A stretch of DNA of 64,000 nt from Lepidostoma basale (GCA_022606425.2 JAHDVF020001465.1:310001-374000); one strand, 5' to 3'. Counted from the stretch's first letter, positions 11,808 to 22,525 are shown. Program-made: numbers and translations. Notes: a model not told the origin generated them from the letters alone.

Positions 11808-12275
11808 ATTAATACTTCAATATTTGATTTATTTGTACGTGCCACATTTTCCTCGGTCTTCTTCTATTTCTGGTTCCATTTACAGCGTTAACATATACTT
11901 TTTTTACCATTCTTTCTTCATTCATTCTTTCCATATGCCCAAACCATCTTAATGATCCTTTCATTATTTTGTTCATAACACCATCATTCGCACCGCATTC
12001 AATTCTTATATTTTCATTTGACACTCTATCATACACAGAGTATCTACACATTTCTACTGCATTTATTCTACTTTCATCCTTTTTTGCCAGTTCCATGCTT
12101 CGCTTCCATACATAAGGGTATGTGAGGAGTCAGAGAAATCGACGCGCGTGCATGACACGATGTATGAATGTTGAGGAAGCGAGAGAAATATGTCAGGAAA
12201 GAAAAGTGTGGCAGTCCATTCTTTCTGTCTACCCCTTCGGAGAGACGGCGTGCTGGTTAGTTAGTTAGTTTTTTA
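11808..12275 (+). mobile_element. LINE-B copy with inverted 5' half
   Basis: Segment 11808-12118 is the LINE-B ORF2 region in minus orientation (MELAKKDESRINAVEM ... KMWHVQINQILKY). Segment 12119-12275 is the following LINE-B segment in plus orientation (TGTGAGGAGTCAGAG to (TTAG)n). In intact copies such as 17338-17818 the two segments are adjacent and collinear, apart from about 10 bases lost at the junction. This is the layout expected from twin priming. Confidence 0.85.
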
Positions 12276-12514
12276 ATACTTCATTTAGAACATGAATCTT
12301 CAACCTTTTATATAAGGCTGGGAGTTACCCGATTAAATTTAAGAAATATAGTTGGAAAAATATATTAAAATATTTGGTATCCTTCTTGTTGTTCCTCTGG
12401 TATTTTGAATGCACTAAAATAATAGTAATACATGTTTGATAATTTTTTTAATGCCTACTCAGTTCAATTCAATATTAAATAAGGCGTACGACCGGGTTTT
12501 TGCTCGTATATAAA

Positions 12515-13030
12515 TAACTAACTAACTATCTAACCAACACGCCGTCTGCCCTATCTTTCTTTCCATGGACTGCCATATCTTTCTTTCCAGACAGACATCT
12601 TCTTCTTTCGGTGCCGTGTCAGGTCTCCCCAACGTTGGCGATCACTGCAGAAAAGGCATATCTATCCTGCGCCACTTGGAACAGGTTCTGAACTCTTGTT
12701 ATTCCTGTCCACTCTTTGATGTAACGCAGCCAGGACAGCTGCCTTATACCAACTCCCCATAACGTTCCTCCAGACATACGAGTATTTGATTTATTTGATC
12801 GTGCCACGTTTTCCTCGATCTTCCTCTATATCTTGTTGCATTTACATCGATAACATATTCTTTACTTACATTCTTTCTTCATTCATTCTTTCCATGTGTC
12901 CAAACTATCATAATGATCCTTTCATTATTTTGTTCATAACACTTTCATTCGCACAGCATTCCCTTATTATATTTTCATTCGATACTCTATCATACACATT
13001 TTCCACATTCGTCTAAGAGATCTCATTTCA
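12515..13030 (-). mobile_element. LINE-B copy interrupted by LINE-E
   Basis: (CTAA)n and CACGCCGTCT at 12515-12545, LINE-B 3' sequence to about 12593, then LINE-E, then LINE-B again from about 12777 (complement of KIWHDQINQI) to 13030 (complement of MRSLRRM). About 100 bp between the two LINE-B parts is missing. Confidence 0.8.
12594..12769 (-). mobile_element. LINE-E 3' fragment inserted in LINE-B
   Basis: The minus strand reads GVGIRQLSWLRYIKEWTGITRVQNLFQVAQDRYAFSAVIANVG and ends in an (AAG)n tail. CCAGACA flanks it at 12587-12593 and 12770-12776, a plausible 7-bp target duplication. Confidence 0.8.
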
Positions 13031-13038
13031 ACTGTATA

Positions 13039-13290
13039 TTTTAAAACTGTTAAATTAAATAACTTTGTTTTTGTATCACAATTGTATTTTATTTTACGCG
13101 ACAGCTGTTTCATCAACCTATGTTGACATGATCGTAGCACCTGATGATGTCAACATAGGTTGATGAAACAGCTGTCGCGTAAAATTAAATACAATTGTGA
13201 TACAAAAACAAAGTTATTTAATTAAACAGGTTTAAAATGTTAAGGTATAGTGTTTCGGCCAAAACAATGGATTATTAAACTTATATATTG
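13039..13290. repeat. foldback element, family A
   Basis: Two ~97-bp inverted arms (about 13039-13138 and 13141-13237) are nearly perfect complements. The right side continues to GTGTTTCGGCCAAAACAATGG, a terminal block shared with 29340-29375 and 35225-35250. Each arm holds a hammerhead-like motif; the right one is intact and the left one has lost the CUGAUGA box. Confidence 0.85.
13131..13190 (+). ncRNA. hammerhead-ribozyme-like motif, family A
   Basis: CUGAUGA at 13141-13147, a U, helix II GUCAAC/GUUGAU around AUAG (13149-13164), GAAAC at 13165-13169, loop AGCU at 13170-13173, GUC at 13174-13176. This is the order of a type I hammerhead; cleavage would follow C13176. Stem I is weak on this copy (G-C, C·A, G-C, U·G at 13177-13180 against 13137-13140). 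The extra U before helix II is non-canonical. Activity is not shown. Confidence 0.55.
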
Positions 13291-13408
13291 TTTATCTTTT
13301 ATTGCCAGGTTTTTAAATTATCTCCATTATTGTTTTATATGTACTATATAATGCCTTAGCAGGGTGAAATGTGTACACGTTATTCCCATAAAATATAATA
13401 AAACTTCT

Positions 13409-13653
13409 ATCTTCTTCTTCAAGTGCCATGTCAGGTCCCCCCGACATCGGCTATCACCCTGGCGTAGGCCTCTCTGTCCTGTGTCAGACGGAAGAACTTC
13501 CCCACCTCCCGAACTTCGGTCCATTCCTTGATATTTTCGAGCCAGGACATCTGGGGTCTTCACACACCGCGCCTACCCTCGATCTTCCCTTCTATGATGA
13601 GGTGCAGCAGATCGTATTTCTCGTTGCGGAGAATGTGTCCCAAATATGTAGGT
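13409..13653 (-). mobile_element. LINE-E 3' fragment
   Basis: The minus strand encodes RNEKYDLLHLIIEGKIEGRRGV, a region with W.KNIKEWTEVREVGKFFR and AYARVIADVGGT, with the complement of an (AAG)n tail at the left end. Relationship to 37045-37600 is clear. Confidence 0.8.
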
Positions 13654-13654
13654 A

Positions 13655-14320
13655 TATCTTTTTCCAGAGTTTTCAGGGATCCTCGTGTGCTCTGAGTCCT
13701 ATACAACACATTGGTTCGGAGCAGACTCGAAAGTGGTTCTGTGATGTGGAGTCCTCACGAGGCGAGATATTCCGTTATGCTGGAGAGATATCAGAAAAAA
13801 ATTCTGCGGTATCTATACATGAAGGAGTATGGTAGCTATCCGTGGCTCTATTCCACAGTATTTCTTTTGGGAATGCTTGTGGCCAACTCTCTGCAGCTTC
13901 GAAGAGATGGGCATCGCATAACCCATTTCTTTATATTACTTAGGGGATATTTCGAGAACTCGGCCGTGCTGGAGGGTGTTCGGCTTTTTGTCCCTGATAG
14001 ATATCTCCGACAGCGATAGCATAGATTGTTTTACCTACCGGCCGCCAGAACCAATCTGTTTCTGGTGACACCGGTGGGAAGAGCAATTAATCTGCTGAAC
14101 GCGGTCTCCTCGGAGATCGACGTCTTTCATATTAGTGAAAGTACGTACAGGAGGCAAATACTCTTAATTCTGGGGAGTATCCTGTCTTCCTGATGTTGAA
14201 CCATCTCTCATGCGTTTCTGGTAGTATACTATACACAATACATTATTTTACCAGTTCTCAATAGATGCCTTAAAAATTAATTTTGTAATGTCTGTTGATG
14301 AAATAAATTGATTAGATTTA
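13655..14320 (+). mobile_element. LINE-A 3' fragment
   Basis: Encodes the last ~170 residues of LINE-A ORF2 (NT.VRSRLESGSVMWSPHEARYSVMLERYQKKILRYLYMKEYGSYPWLYST...LRQR) with a stop at the RQ*H position and a frameshift, then the 3' UTR ending in AAATAAATTGATTAGATT. Confidence 0.9.
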
Positions 14321-14371
14321 ATCTGTCTTGACTTCACATTAGATAAAAATTCTCTACTCTTGCTTTATGTA

Positions 14372-15728
14372 GGGTAGACCGAGGCGAATCGGATCGGTGG
14401 GTGAATCGGATCAAAATAAGAAATTTGGTAATATTTGAATAACGCGTTGACACGGAACGCAAGCGACTGGCGCCTTACGATCCTTTCACACCCCGCACCT
14501 CCCACCGTTGGCAATGTTTCTATTCAACTTGTACATCAGTGTCAAAGATGCATGCCAGCGCGACTGATATTTGTGTGTGTTACAATTTTGCTGCGCATCT
14601 AAGGTAGATGCCTACAATTTCTTTGTGTAATTCTAAGGATATGTGTTAAAACTTTGAATTATATGTCTTATATTGATTGGGAATGGACCTATTTTAGAAA
14701 ACATTTTAGTTTTTAAGCAAAATATTACAGGTTAATGTGAAAATAGTATTTATTTCAAGTCTTTAATACGGGGTTATTCGGATCGCGTCATCGGGGGCGA
14801 ATTGGATCACTATTTTTAAATGATTTGTTTTATATTTGAAGTTAATGATGCGTTTTTATTTCCTTGTAGATGGTTCGCACGTACAATAGAAAGACTAATG
14901 CGGGAGAATGGTCCCAAGAAATGAGAGAAGCTGCAAATAAAGTCTCGGCCAAAGAGTTAACCTTATGTCGGGCTGCTGAGATTTACGAATTACCAAAAAC
15001 GAATCTACAAAGAAGAGTCACTTTCTCCAGAGGTGTCATTTAAACGATTGGTGGACAGCCAGCCCTAGATTAGACTGCTGAAAAGATTTTAGCAGGCCGT
15101 TTACTGCACTTAGCGAGTCATGGCTTCGGAATTACACCCAAGGCGATTCGTAAATATTCATTTGAATTCGCAGAACGTCAAAAAATTAAACACAATTTTA
15201 ACAGAGCAGTTAGGATGGCTGGTCAGGACTGGTTCCATTGTTTTATGGAAAGAAATAAGCAGCTGACTTTTCGGAAACCAGAAGGATTGTTTAGAGACTT
15301 TAGAGCAAAAATTGACGGTATGAAAAGAATTTCGAATTCCGAAAGAGCCGAATTCTTCAAGACTTTAGAAACAGTAAAAAAAGGCCCGTATATATGTGAT
15401 TTATGTGTTACTTATAAATATTGATCTCATTATTCATTATCTAAATGTTGGTAATGATCCCAAAGCAGTAGAGAAAATTTCAATTTAGTTATATATGTTA
15501 TGTACGATCCTATTCGCCCCGATAATTGGGGCGATTCGGATATTTCTGTCTTTCAAGTTTTTAGTTCATATTTTGGAGAATTAATGAAAATTTTAAGTTT
15601 TAAAATGTTTATTGCGTAGCTAGATTGTTACTGATTACTATTTTGTCAATAAAAGTTTCATATATTATACTGTAGTATGATTTAAATATTCTCAAAAAAA
15701 AAGTGATCCGATTCGCCTCGGTCTACCC
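14372..15728 (+). mobile_element. pogo/Tigger-like DNA transposon, internally deleted
   Basis: Perfect 24-bp terminal inverted repeats start GGGTAGACCGAGGCGAATCG and are flanked by TA on both sides (14370-14371 and 15729-15730). Subterminal copies of GGCGAATCGGATC-like text occur near 14400, 14795 and 15525. The 1357-bp body encodes only the N-terminal DNA-binding half of a transposase; no DDE catalytic region is present, so this copy is non-autonomous. Confidence 0.88.
14870..15423 (+). pseudogene. pogo/Tigger-type transposase, DNA-binding part only
   Basis: ATG at 14870 opens a 57-residue frame (MVRTYNRKTNAGEW..EMREAA, then RAAEIYELPKTNLQRR), a psq/CENP-B-type helix-turn-helix. After a stop at 15041-15043 the homology continues in another frame (HLASHGFGITPKAIRKYSFEFA), then AGQDWFHCFMERNKQLTFRKPEG, the second HTH (CENP-B type). 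The D-x-D/E endonuclease domain is missing. A TTTCCTTGTAG just before the ATG could be a splice acceptor; this is inference. Confidence 0.8.
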
Positions 15729-15844
15729 TACCTCATTGTTGGTGTCCATATCAGTCCATGAGATCCGCAATATTCTGCGACTGAGCCACATTTCAAACTT
15801 CTATCAGAGACGTTTTCATTCATACTAAAATAATTACAAATGAG

Positions 15845-15930
15845 ATGTCAGGATGGAAGTGTGATGGTCCATTTTCTCTGCGTTCCATGCTGGATAAAAG
15901 GTATGACGGTTAGTTAGTTCTTTAGCTAAA
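15845..15930 (+). mobile_element. LINE-B 3' terminus
   Basis: Only the last ~80 bp of LINE-B (GAGATGTCAGGATGGAAGTGTG ... GGTTAGTTAGTT). Strongly 5'-truncated. Confidence 0.65.
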
Positions 15931-16329
15931 CAATATGAGACCCTCTTGGCGGCCATCTTGTTTTCGACAATGTCACAGGACAGGCGACAAAGTTTTGAGC
16001 CGGAGGGCGTGCGCTATATCGAACAGGTGGCGAGTTCTTGTTTTTTGCTATTTGTTTGCTTTTCGCCTTATAAACTCACTACACACCCCTGTGTACGTAA
16101 TTATAAAATTAATAAAAACTTATTTATAATATTGTACAATCTAATGAAAAACAAATCATTTGGAAAATCTGAAAATATTTTAAATTGAAAAACCGATTTA
16201 AATTTTTTTTTTTTTAAATTTTCTTCCTCTTTGTTTCAACGGCAAAAAGCCTTATATATCGCAGAGGTAGCTTTAAAAATGATACTGTATCCTTTCTTTT
16301 TTAGCCATTGTGGTGGAAGGTTTGGCCGA

Positions 16330-16665
16330 CTTTGTTTATCAGTTTATTTATTCACTCAAAAGATATTACAAACATAATAACAGTTTAAGGCATCTATTTG
16401 AGAAAGGGTAAAGAATCACTAACGCATGAGAGATGGTTCAACTTAAGGAAGACAAGATACTCTCTAAAGTTAAGAGTATTTTTCTTCTGAACGTACTTTC
16501 ACTAATATGAAAGACGTCGATCTCCGAGGTAATCTTGTTCAGTAGACTGATTGCTCTTCCCACTGGCATTATTAGAAGCAGGTTGGTTCTTGCGGCCGGA
16601 AGAAAGAACAATTTATAAAGTCGTTTATAGGGGCTCCAGATGTTATAGAACATATCTTTTCCCTT
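16330..16665 (-). mobile_element. LINE-A 3' fragment
   Basis: Complement of the LINE-A 3' UTR (CAGTTTATTTATTCACTC) followed by minus-strand LPAARTNLLLIMPVGRAISLLN and SEIDVFHISESTFRRKILLTLESI. It is 5'-truncated. Confidence 0.88.
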
Positions 16666-16799
16666 TTTATTTAAATTTTCAATTGTTAATTCACAACGTA
16701 AATTTATAGCGGATTTAGAAGATATGTAATTATTTCAACAATGCTCTACCATCATCTGATTTCTACCAACATAAGACAACCATATCTTTATGTATATAT

Positions 16800-16955
16800 T
16801 TTTTCTGTAAATTCATTTCTCCGACTCCTCACGTAGCCGACATTCAATATTTGATTTATTTGATTGTGCCCCTTTTTGTCTCGACTTCCTCTATTTCTAG
16901 TTCCATTTACATCGTTAACATATACTTTTTTACCATTCTTTCTTCATGCCTTCAA
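16800..16955 (-). mobile_element. LINE-B internal fragment
   Basis: Minus-strand match to the CDTMYECR/QINQILNVS region and the RNRG.PRK segment. Both ends are truncated and no TTAG tail is present. Confidence 0.65.
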
Positions 16956-17337
16956 TATTTTTTATATATTTTTGATGTGCACTTAATTTGTGGTGTTCCC
17001 ATTGAAAATAATTTTAAATATTCCGATAAAAATAAAATAAAAATAAAAATTTAACTCCCTTGTCCGTCACTAAATCTGAATTAGAAATACTCCATAATTT
17101 TTCCCTAATGAGCATGAGTCACCGTTCTTACATTCTATTTATCCTCGCGCACAATTTCTCCTACCCCTCATTCTCCCCTTCAGATTATATTTTCTTCATA
17201 TGTTTTTCTCTGATTTATAATTAGTTTACTCTCTCACCCAAACGAAGCTCCGGCGGGAGCGAAACCGGTTGGTGTTACCAATTAAAGTGGTTTTGATACA
17301 AATACTGAAAGTGTATTATTATTTAATTTTAATATGT

Positions 17338-17818
17338 TCTACCGACCCTTATGTATGGAAGCAAAGCATGGAACTGGCAAAAGAAGGATGAAAGTTGAAT
17401 AAATGCAGTAGAAATGAGATCTCTTAAACGAATGTGTGGATACTCTGTGTATGAATGAGTGTCGAATGAAAATATAAGATGGTGATGGTGTTATGAACAA
17501 AATAATGAAAGGGTCATTAAGATGGTTTGGACATATGGAAAGAATGAATGAAGAAAGAATGGTAAAAAAATAATATGTTAATGGTGTAAATGGAACCAGA
17601 AATAGAGGAAGACCGAGGAAAACGTGGCACGATCAAATAAATCAAATATTGAATGTCAGCCATGTGAGGAGTCAGAGAAATCGACGCGCGTGCATGACAC
17701 GATGTATGAATGTTGAGGAAGCGAGAGAAATATGTCAGGAAAGAAAAGTGTGGCAGTCCATTCTTTCTGCCTACCCCTTCGGAGAGACGGCGTAAAGGTT
17801 AGTTAGTTAGTTAGTTAA
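17338..17818 (+). mobile_element. LINE-B 3' fragment (collinear reference copy)
   Basis: Runs from TLMYGSKAWNWQKKDES to the (GTTA)n tail without rearrangement, apart from small deletions and stops (for example at the RIN position 17397-17400). Useful as the reference layout for the rearranged copies. Confidence 0.9.
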
Positions 17819-17934
17819 AACTAATTAAAATTATATATAAATATTTTTTAAACATTTTATCATATTGAACGCGTATGCTAAAGGGTTAACTGGCACAGGA
17901 AGGCTCGTTTTCTTAACAGGCAATTTGTATGCGA

Positions 17935-18020
17935 TCTGACTTGGTCGTCAAACAGGATTGAACCCATGACTCGCCCCCAGAGCTCACTGCCCGCTACCAA
18001 TGAGCCACAAAAACTGTAAG
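17935..18020 (-). mobile_element. tRNA-like SINE head
   Basis: Minus strand: A-box-like TGGCTCATTGGTAGCGGG and B-box-like GGGTTCAATCC, tRNA spacing. The sequence is unlike the 1818/27640 family, so it is a second SINE type or a decayed tRNA copy. Confidence 0.45.
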
Positions 18021-18094
18021 AGAATTTTTATGATTCCGACTATTAACGTTTAAAAATGAAAATTTAATTGAAATCTTCGTTTTATTTTATTTTA

Positions 18095-18415
18095 TGGCAG
18101 TGGTATATTTTGCCGTGCTAAGAAATAATGATCAGCTGCGTATCAAGGCAAGATTCTCGTGGATGTGCTCTGGATGGATATATTTTGGACACATAGCCCG
18201 GAGAGATCAGGACAACCTGGAAAAGCTCATCATCATGGGCAAAAATTGGAAGGAAGGCGACCACAAGGACGACCACCGAGCCGCTGGTCCGATCAAATCA
18301 GGGATCTGACTGGTCTCTCAGTAGCTGCAGCCTGGAGACTGGCGGATGACAGGAGCGCATGGTGTGCCATGGTCAATAGTCAACAGGATGGACATGACCC
18401 TTAATCATGAAATAA
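18095..18415 (+). mobile_element. LINE-I ORF2 C-terminal fragment
   Basis: Encodes a GHIARRDQDNLEKLIIMGK segment, then EGRRPQGRPPSRWSDQIRDLTG and AWRLADDRSAWCAMVNSQQDGHDP before the stop. A second copy is at 27110-27295. The two parts lie in different frames, so the copy has a frameshift near 18245. Confidence 0.8.
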
Positions 18416-19207
18416 AATCAAATCAGTTTATTTACTCAAAATACATTACAAACAGCAAAAATATTTAAGGCATCTAATGAGCACAGGTCAAATATTATAT
18501 ACATACAACATAATATCAGTAACGCATTAGTGATGGTTCAACATAAGAAAGACAAGATACTTTCTAAAGTCAAGAGTATTTGTCCCCTGAACGTACCTTC
18601 ACTAATATGAAAGACGTCGATCTCTGAGGAGACTGCGTTCAGCAGACTAATTGCTCTTCCCACCGGTGTCACCAGATCGTCACCTGAGAGTAAGAGGGTT
18701 CCAACTTACAAAAATTCACATTTGGCTTTTTTTCGTGAAAAGGGTTCTTACTAACCTTATCCATACGTACAATTGAAAAAAACATGTAATAGTATCGTGA
18801 TTTTGATGTTACGAAAAGAATCAAGTTCCATCTGATCATTCAAAACACACGAAGAAGGATTTATTTACACTTACAACTTTATTATTCCAACCGTCGTCAG
18901 AAAATTTACACGCTTCTCGGTAAAAGTGTTTCATCTGCTTAAGATGGAACCCCTTTATTCCAAGATACACACCCGAAACCAACAAAACTTTGACTTAATT
19001 TTTCTCAGCTTTTTACTTTTGACAGTTGAAATCTTCTTGCTCTCAGGTGACGAGATGCAGATTGGTCCTGGCGGTCGGTTATTAGATGTCCATATCTTCG
19101 AAGCTGTAGAAAATTGGTTCCGAGCATTTCCAAAAGAATTGCCGTGGAATAGAGCCACGGATCATACTCCCTCATGTAGAGATACCTCAGATTTTTTTTC
19201 TGAACCG
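18416..19207 (-). mobile_element. LINE-A fragment interrupted by a MITE
   Basis: 18416-18676 is the LINE-A 3' end (complement of ATTTGATTT tail, then SEIDVFHISE.TF and PVGRAISLLNAVSSEI). 19054-19207 continues the LINE-A minus-strand sequence (TNLPLV side, then the EYDP/GSYPWLY region), with a ~130-bp deletion compared with 39960-40070. The interval 18677-19053 is a foreign insert. Confidence 0.85.
18677..19053. repeat. MITE with TCGTCACCTGAGAG ends, inserted in LINE-A
   Basis: The left end TCGTCACCTGAGAGTAAGAG and the right end's complement TCGTCACCTGAGAGCAAGAA are inverted repeats with weaker similarity for another ~20 bp. The 377-bp interior shows no transposase. The empty site is visible in the full LINE-A at about 39928 (CACCAGAGGCAG). 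A GA dinucleotide may be duplicated. Confidence 0.78.
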
Positions 19208-19284
19208 TTTCATGAGGAATACGACTGGGAAGAAGGCTGAGGACATAATCAATTATCTTTAATTTGTATTTTTTATATTTTATA

Positions 19285-19905
19285 ACTCAAGGCGAACCAT
19301 CAGATTCAAGGACAGATACAACTTTAAGATGGTGGAGGACTTCACTTACCTGTGTTCGTCTTTAACAAAAGAAAACGAAGATCACAAGGAAATCGAAAGA
19401 AGAATCACAATTGGTAACAAAACATTCTTCTCTCTACTACCAGCGCTCAAATCAAGAAACGTACACTGGAAAACCAAAATCACTCTGTATAAAACAATCA
19501 TCCGAACAGTAGTGACCTATGGGTGTGAGGCGTGGACAATGACAGCGAAATCTGCAGAGCGACTGGATACTTTTGAGAGAAGGGTGCTGCTGAATTGAAT
19601 GACGGTGAAGGTTGGAGAGTGCGGCATAATGACGAGCTGTACCATATTTACAAAGCTCCCAGTCTCTCCACACAGGTCAGCGAACCCCAAAAAGATTGCT
19701 GGAGTGGCACCCAGGTGGTAGAAGATCAATTGGACGACCAAGGCTGCGATGGGAGGATGAAGTTGGGAGAGATGGAACAAGATTGTTAAGAGTGTCAGAT
19801 CGGAGGGTCGAAGCGGAGGACAGGAGGAGTTGGAGGCGAAGAATACTGGAGGCTAAGGCTCGATTTGGGCTGTAGGGCCATCGAAGAAGAAGAAGAAGAA
19901 GTATA
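19285..19905 (+). mobile_element. LINE-J ORF2 C-terminal fragment
   Basis: Encodes KMVEDFTYLCSSLTKENEDHKEIERRI, then HWKTKITLYKTIIRTVVTYGCEAWTM, a frameshift at about 19590, then RLEWHPGG-like and GRPRLRWEDEVGRDGTRL segments, ending RRILEAKARFGL, a stop and GAAGAAGAAGAAG. The homologous minus-strand copy is at 21440-22330. Confidence 0.85.
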
Positions 19906-20215
19906 TTTTATAAAGCTGACGGCGTTCTTGGGAAACTGGCAACAGCTATGACTGGACACCCGGGCGGAATGAGAAGAGGTGGGAGGACGAAGTAAAGAGG
20001 TATGCAGCACAACTTCCTCGGGTGCCGAATTGGAGGACAACTTTGTTCGTTTGGGGACCCGTGAGTTCGGCATGCTCCAGCCCATCTCAATCTTTATGTG
20101 TGTGGAGATGTTGGATGGATATCGTCGAATAAGCCATTTCACTCCGTCTCTCACGGGTCCACAAATTCATCGCAGAACCTTTCATTCGATGGTGTCCAGT
20201 TAATGCGTAACATAA
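19906..20215. other. unassigned; possible LINE remnant
   Basis: A short plus-strand stretch near 19915-20000 (KADGVLGKLATAMTGHPGG type, then RWEDEVK-like text in another frame) resembles a LINE C-terminus, but I cannot place it in a family. Confidence 0.3.
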
Positions 20216-20221
20216 ATTTTG

Positions 20222-20425
20222 AATGACTTGACTTTGTTTGTCCCTGACAATTATCTGCGACAAATGCAACATAGATTAATTCACTTGCCACTGTGTAGAA
20301 CCAATCTACCTAAGGTAATGCCTGTGGGCAGGGCAATAATCTTTCTAAACCGCATCTATTCGGATGTGGACATCTTCCACGATAGTGAGGCTATCCTCAG
20401 AAAGCATCTATCTCTATAATAATGT
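20222..20425 (+). mobile_element. LINE-A-related C-terminal fragment
   Basis: Encodes LFVPDNYLRQMQHRLIHLPLCRTNLPKVMPVGRAIIFLNRI and DVDIFHDSEAILRKHLSL with a stop. It is clearly homologous to, but diverged from, the LINE-A ORF2 end, so it is a sister family or an old copy. Confidence 0.75.
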
Positions 20426-20599
20426 ATTGTATAAAATTGATATTTGCTTCTCTTGTTCTTCTTATTGTTTCTGTTTACTTAATTTTTCTTCAATTTTTAA
20501 TTATAATTTTTTTTGTGTTTATGTTTATTGTTTATCTTGTAAGTATTTTGTCTTTTTTAAATTTCACAATTGTATCTTCTTTGTGTTTAAAACAATTTT

Positions 20600-21100
20600 T
20601 TATTGTATTCTATAGTCATAACCGATCTGACAAATAATATAGACCTAAAACTGAGAATACTCCTCATCCAGACCTATGTATGGAGTATCTTGATGTACGG
20701 CTGCGAGAAATGGTGCCTATCCGAGAAAGTTAAGCGGAGACTAGAGGCTTTTGAGATGTGGTCCTATAGAAGACTATTAGGAATTTCCTGGAGAGACCAC
20801 ATCACGAATGAGGAAGTTCTTCAAGGAATCGAAGGAGGAAGGCACCTGCTCAGGACCTTGTTCGAAAGACGTGTAAGATGGATCGGCCATGTAAAACGTC
20901 AAGAAGGTCTCTTGCATGCCATAATGGAGGGTATGACCGAGGGGACAAACTCTAGCCGAAGAGCCGAGAGTACCTGGAGGACCTGTTGGTGGACGTGGGG
21001 TGCTCATCATATGCAGATTTCAAAAGAGCCGCACAAGACAGGGAAGAATGGAAGAGAAGAATAGAAGAAATTGCTGCAAACCAATCCCAGGATTGAAACT
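20600..21100 (+). mobile_element. LINE-D ORF2 C-terminal fragment
   Basis: Encodes LKLRILLIQTYVWSILMYGCEKWCLSEKVKRRLEAFEMWSYRRLLGISWRDHITNEEVL, then RRVRWIGHVKRQEGLLHAIMEGMTEGTNS. A frameshift at about 20950 leads to DFKRAAQDREEWKRRIEEIAANQSQD and a stop. It is longer than the copy at 7325-7705. Confidence 0.88.
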
Positions 21101-21439
21101 TTCTAACTAATAGTCATAAGCGATTTAGTAATTATACTGTGATGTTTATGATTTTTTTAAAATCAATTGAATTGAATTGAATAAATATTCAATATTTTTT
21201 ATACCCAACTCTGTAGCAAAGGCGATTTCTACAAGTTGTCTGCAATGTATTGATAAATGAACAAGAAACAACTTATTCAGGTCGTCAATTGTTTAATCTG
21301 TTTATTAAAAATCATATGATAGACCCGAGAGCGTTATACTGGTTCGAAAACTTTACAGATTATAAAAAAATAAAATTTCTAATTAAAATAATTCACACTT
21401 TTTTTTCTTCTTTTTTTCCTTTTCTATTGGAGGTTGGAA

Positions 21440-22330
21440 GGTTCTTCTTCTTCAATGGCTCTACAGTCCATATCGAGCTCTACCCTCTAGTATTCTTCGT
21501 CTCCAACTCCTCCTGTTCTCCGCTTCGACCCTCCAATCTGACACTCGTAACAATTTCCCCCCATCTCTCCCAACTTCATCCTCCAATTGCAGCCTTGCTC
21601 GTCCAATTGGTCTTTTATCACCTGGGTGCCACTCCAGCAATCTTTTTGTGGTTCGCGATGACGGCATCCTCAGCACGTGACCGGCCCAGCTCAGTCTATT
21701 CAGTCTGACCTGTGTGGAGAGACTGGGAGCTTTGTAAATATTGTACAGCTCGTCATTATGCCGCGCTCTCCAGCCTTCACCGTCATTCATAGATCCTAGA
21801 ATTCTGCGCAGCACCCTTCTCTCAAAAGTATTCAGTCGCTCTGCGGATTTCGCTGTCATTGTCCACGCCTCACACCCGTATGTCACTACTGTTCGGATGA
21901 TAATCTTAAACAGGGTGATTTTGGTTTTCCGGTGTACGTTTCTTGATTTGAGCACTGGTAGTAGAGAGAATAATGTTTTGTTGCCAATTGTGATTCTTCT
22001 TTCGATTTCCTTGTGATCTTCGTTTTCTTTTGTTATAGACGAGCCCACGAAGTGAAGTCCTCCACTTCGCTGATGGTTCGCCGTGAGTTATGGGCTGCAT
22101 TACTGGTTTGTTGAATTATTTTCGTCTTTTCTTCGTTTATCTCTAAACCCACCTCCTTGGCTGCTGTCTCTAAAGACTCAAATACTACTTGTACGGCTGC
22201 TAGGGATCTTCCTACAATGTTAGGGTCGTTTGCATATCCTATGATCTGGCTACTTTGAAAGTATGTGTTGGGAAGATACCATAATCGACATCATTTATTT
22301 GGATGTAGTAGCTCTAAACAAGGACTTTGT
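21440..22330 (-). mobile_element. LINE-J ORF2 C-terminal fragment
   Basis: The minus strand encodes SITKENEDHKEIERRITIGNKTLFSLLPVLKSRN through YGCEAWTMTAKSAERLNTFERRVLRRILGSMNDGEGW and RLNRLSWAGHVLRMPSSR to ILEGRARYGL, a ~195-residue open stretch. Farther upstream (22080-22290) minus-strand sequence still reads as the end of the RT domain (VIGYANDP..VGRS, LFESLETAAKE). The (AAG)n tail complement is at 21444-21455. Confidence 0.88.
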
Positions 22331-22399
22331 ACTGACAGTGAAACTATTCTTAAAGGTTTACCTTCACCTTCGTACACTTAGTTTTCCTTTTATGATCCA

Positions 22400-22525
22400 A
22401 TGAAATTTATTTGATCATGTCACGTTTCCCTTGATCTTCCTCTATTTTCGGTTACGTATATATCCACTCTCCATATTTCAAGTCATCTTCATGAACATTT
22501 CAATATATTGTTTATAACGTCTTTT
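22400..22525 (-). mobile_element. LINE-B relic
   Basis: Minus-strand text matching the RKRDMIK/RKI..DVI.RP segment (complement of TTGATCATGTCACGTTTCCC). Short and diverged. Confidence 0.45.

Noticed and set aside
18926..19240. 104-residue open frame (MFHLLKMEPLYSK...)
   Set aside because: Spans the MITE/LINE-A junction and reads LINE-A in antisense; accidental.
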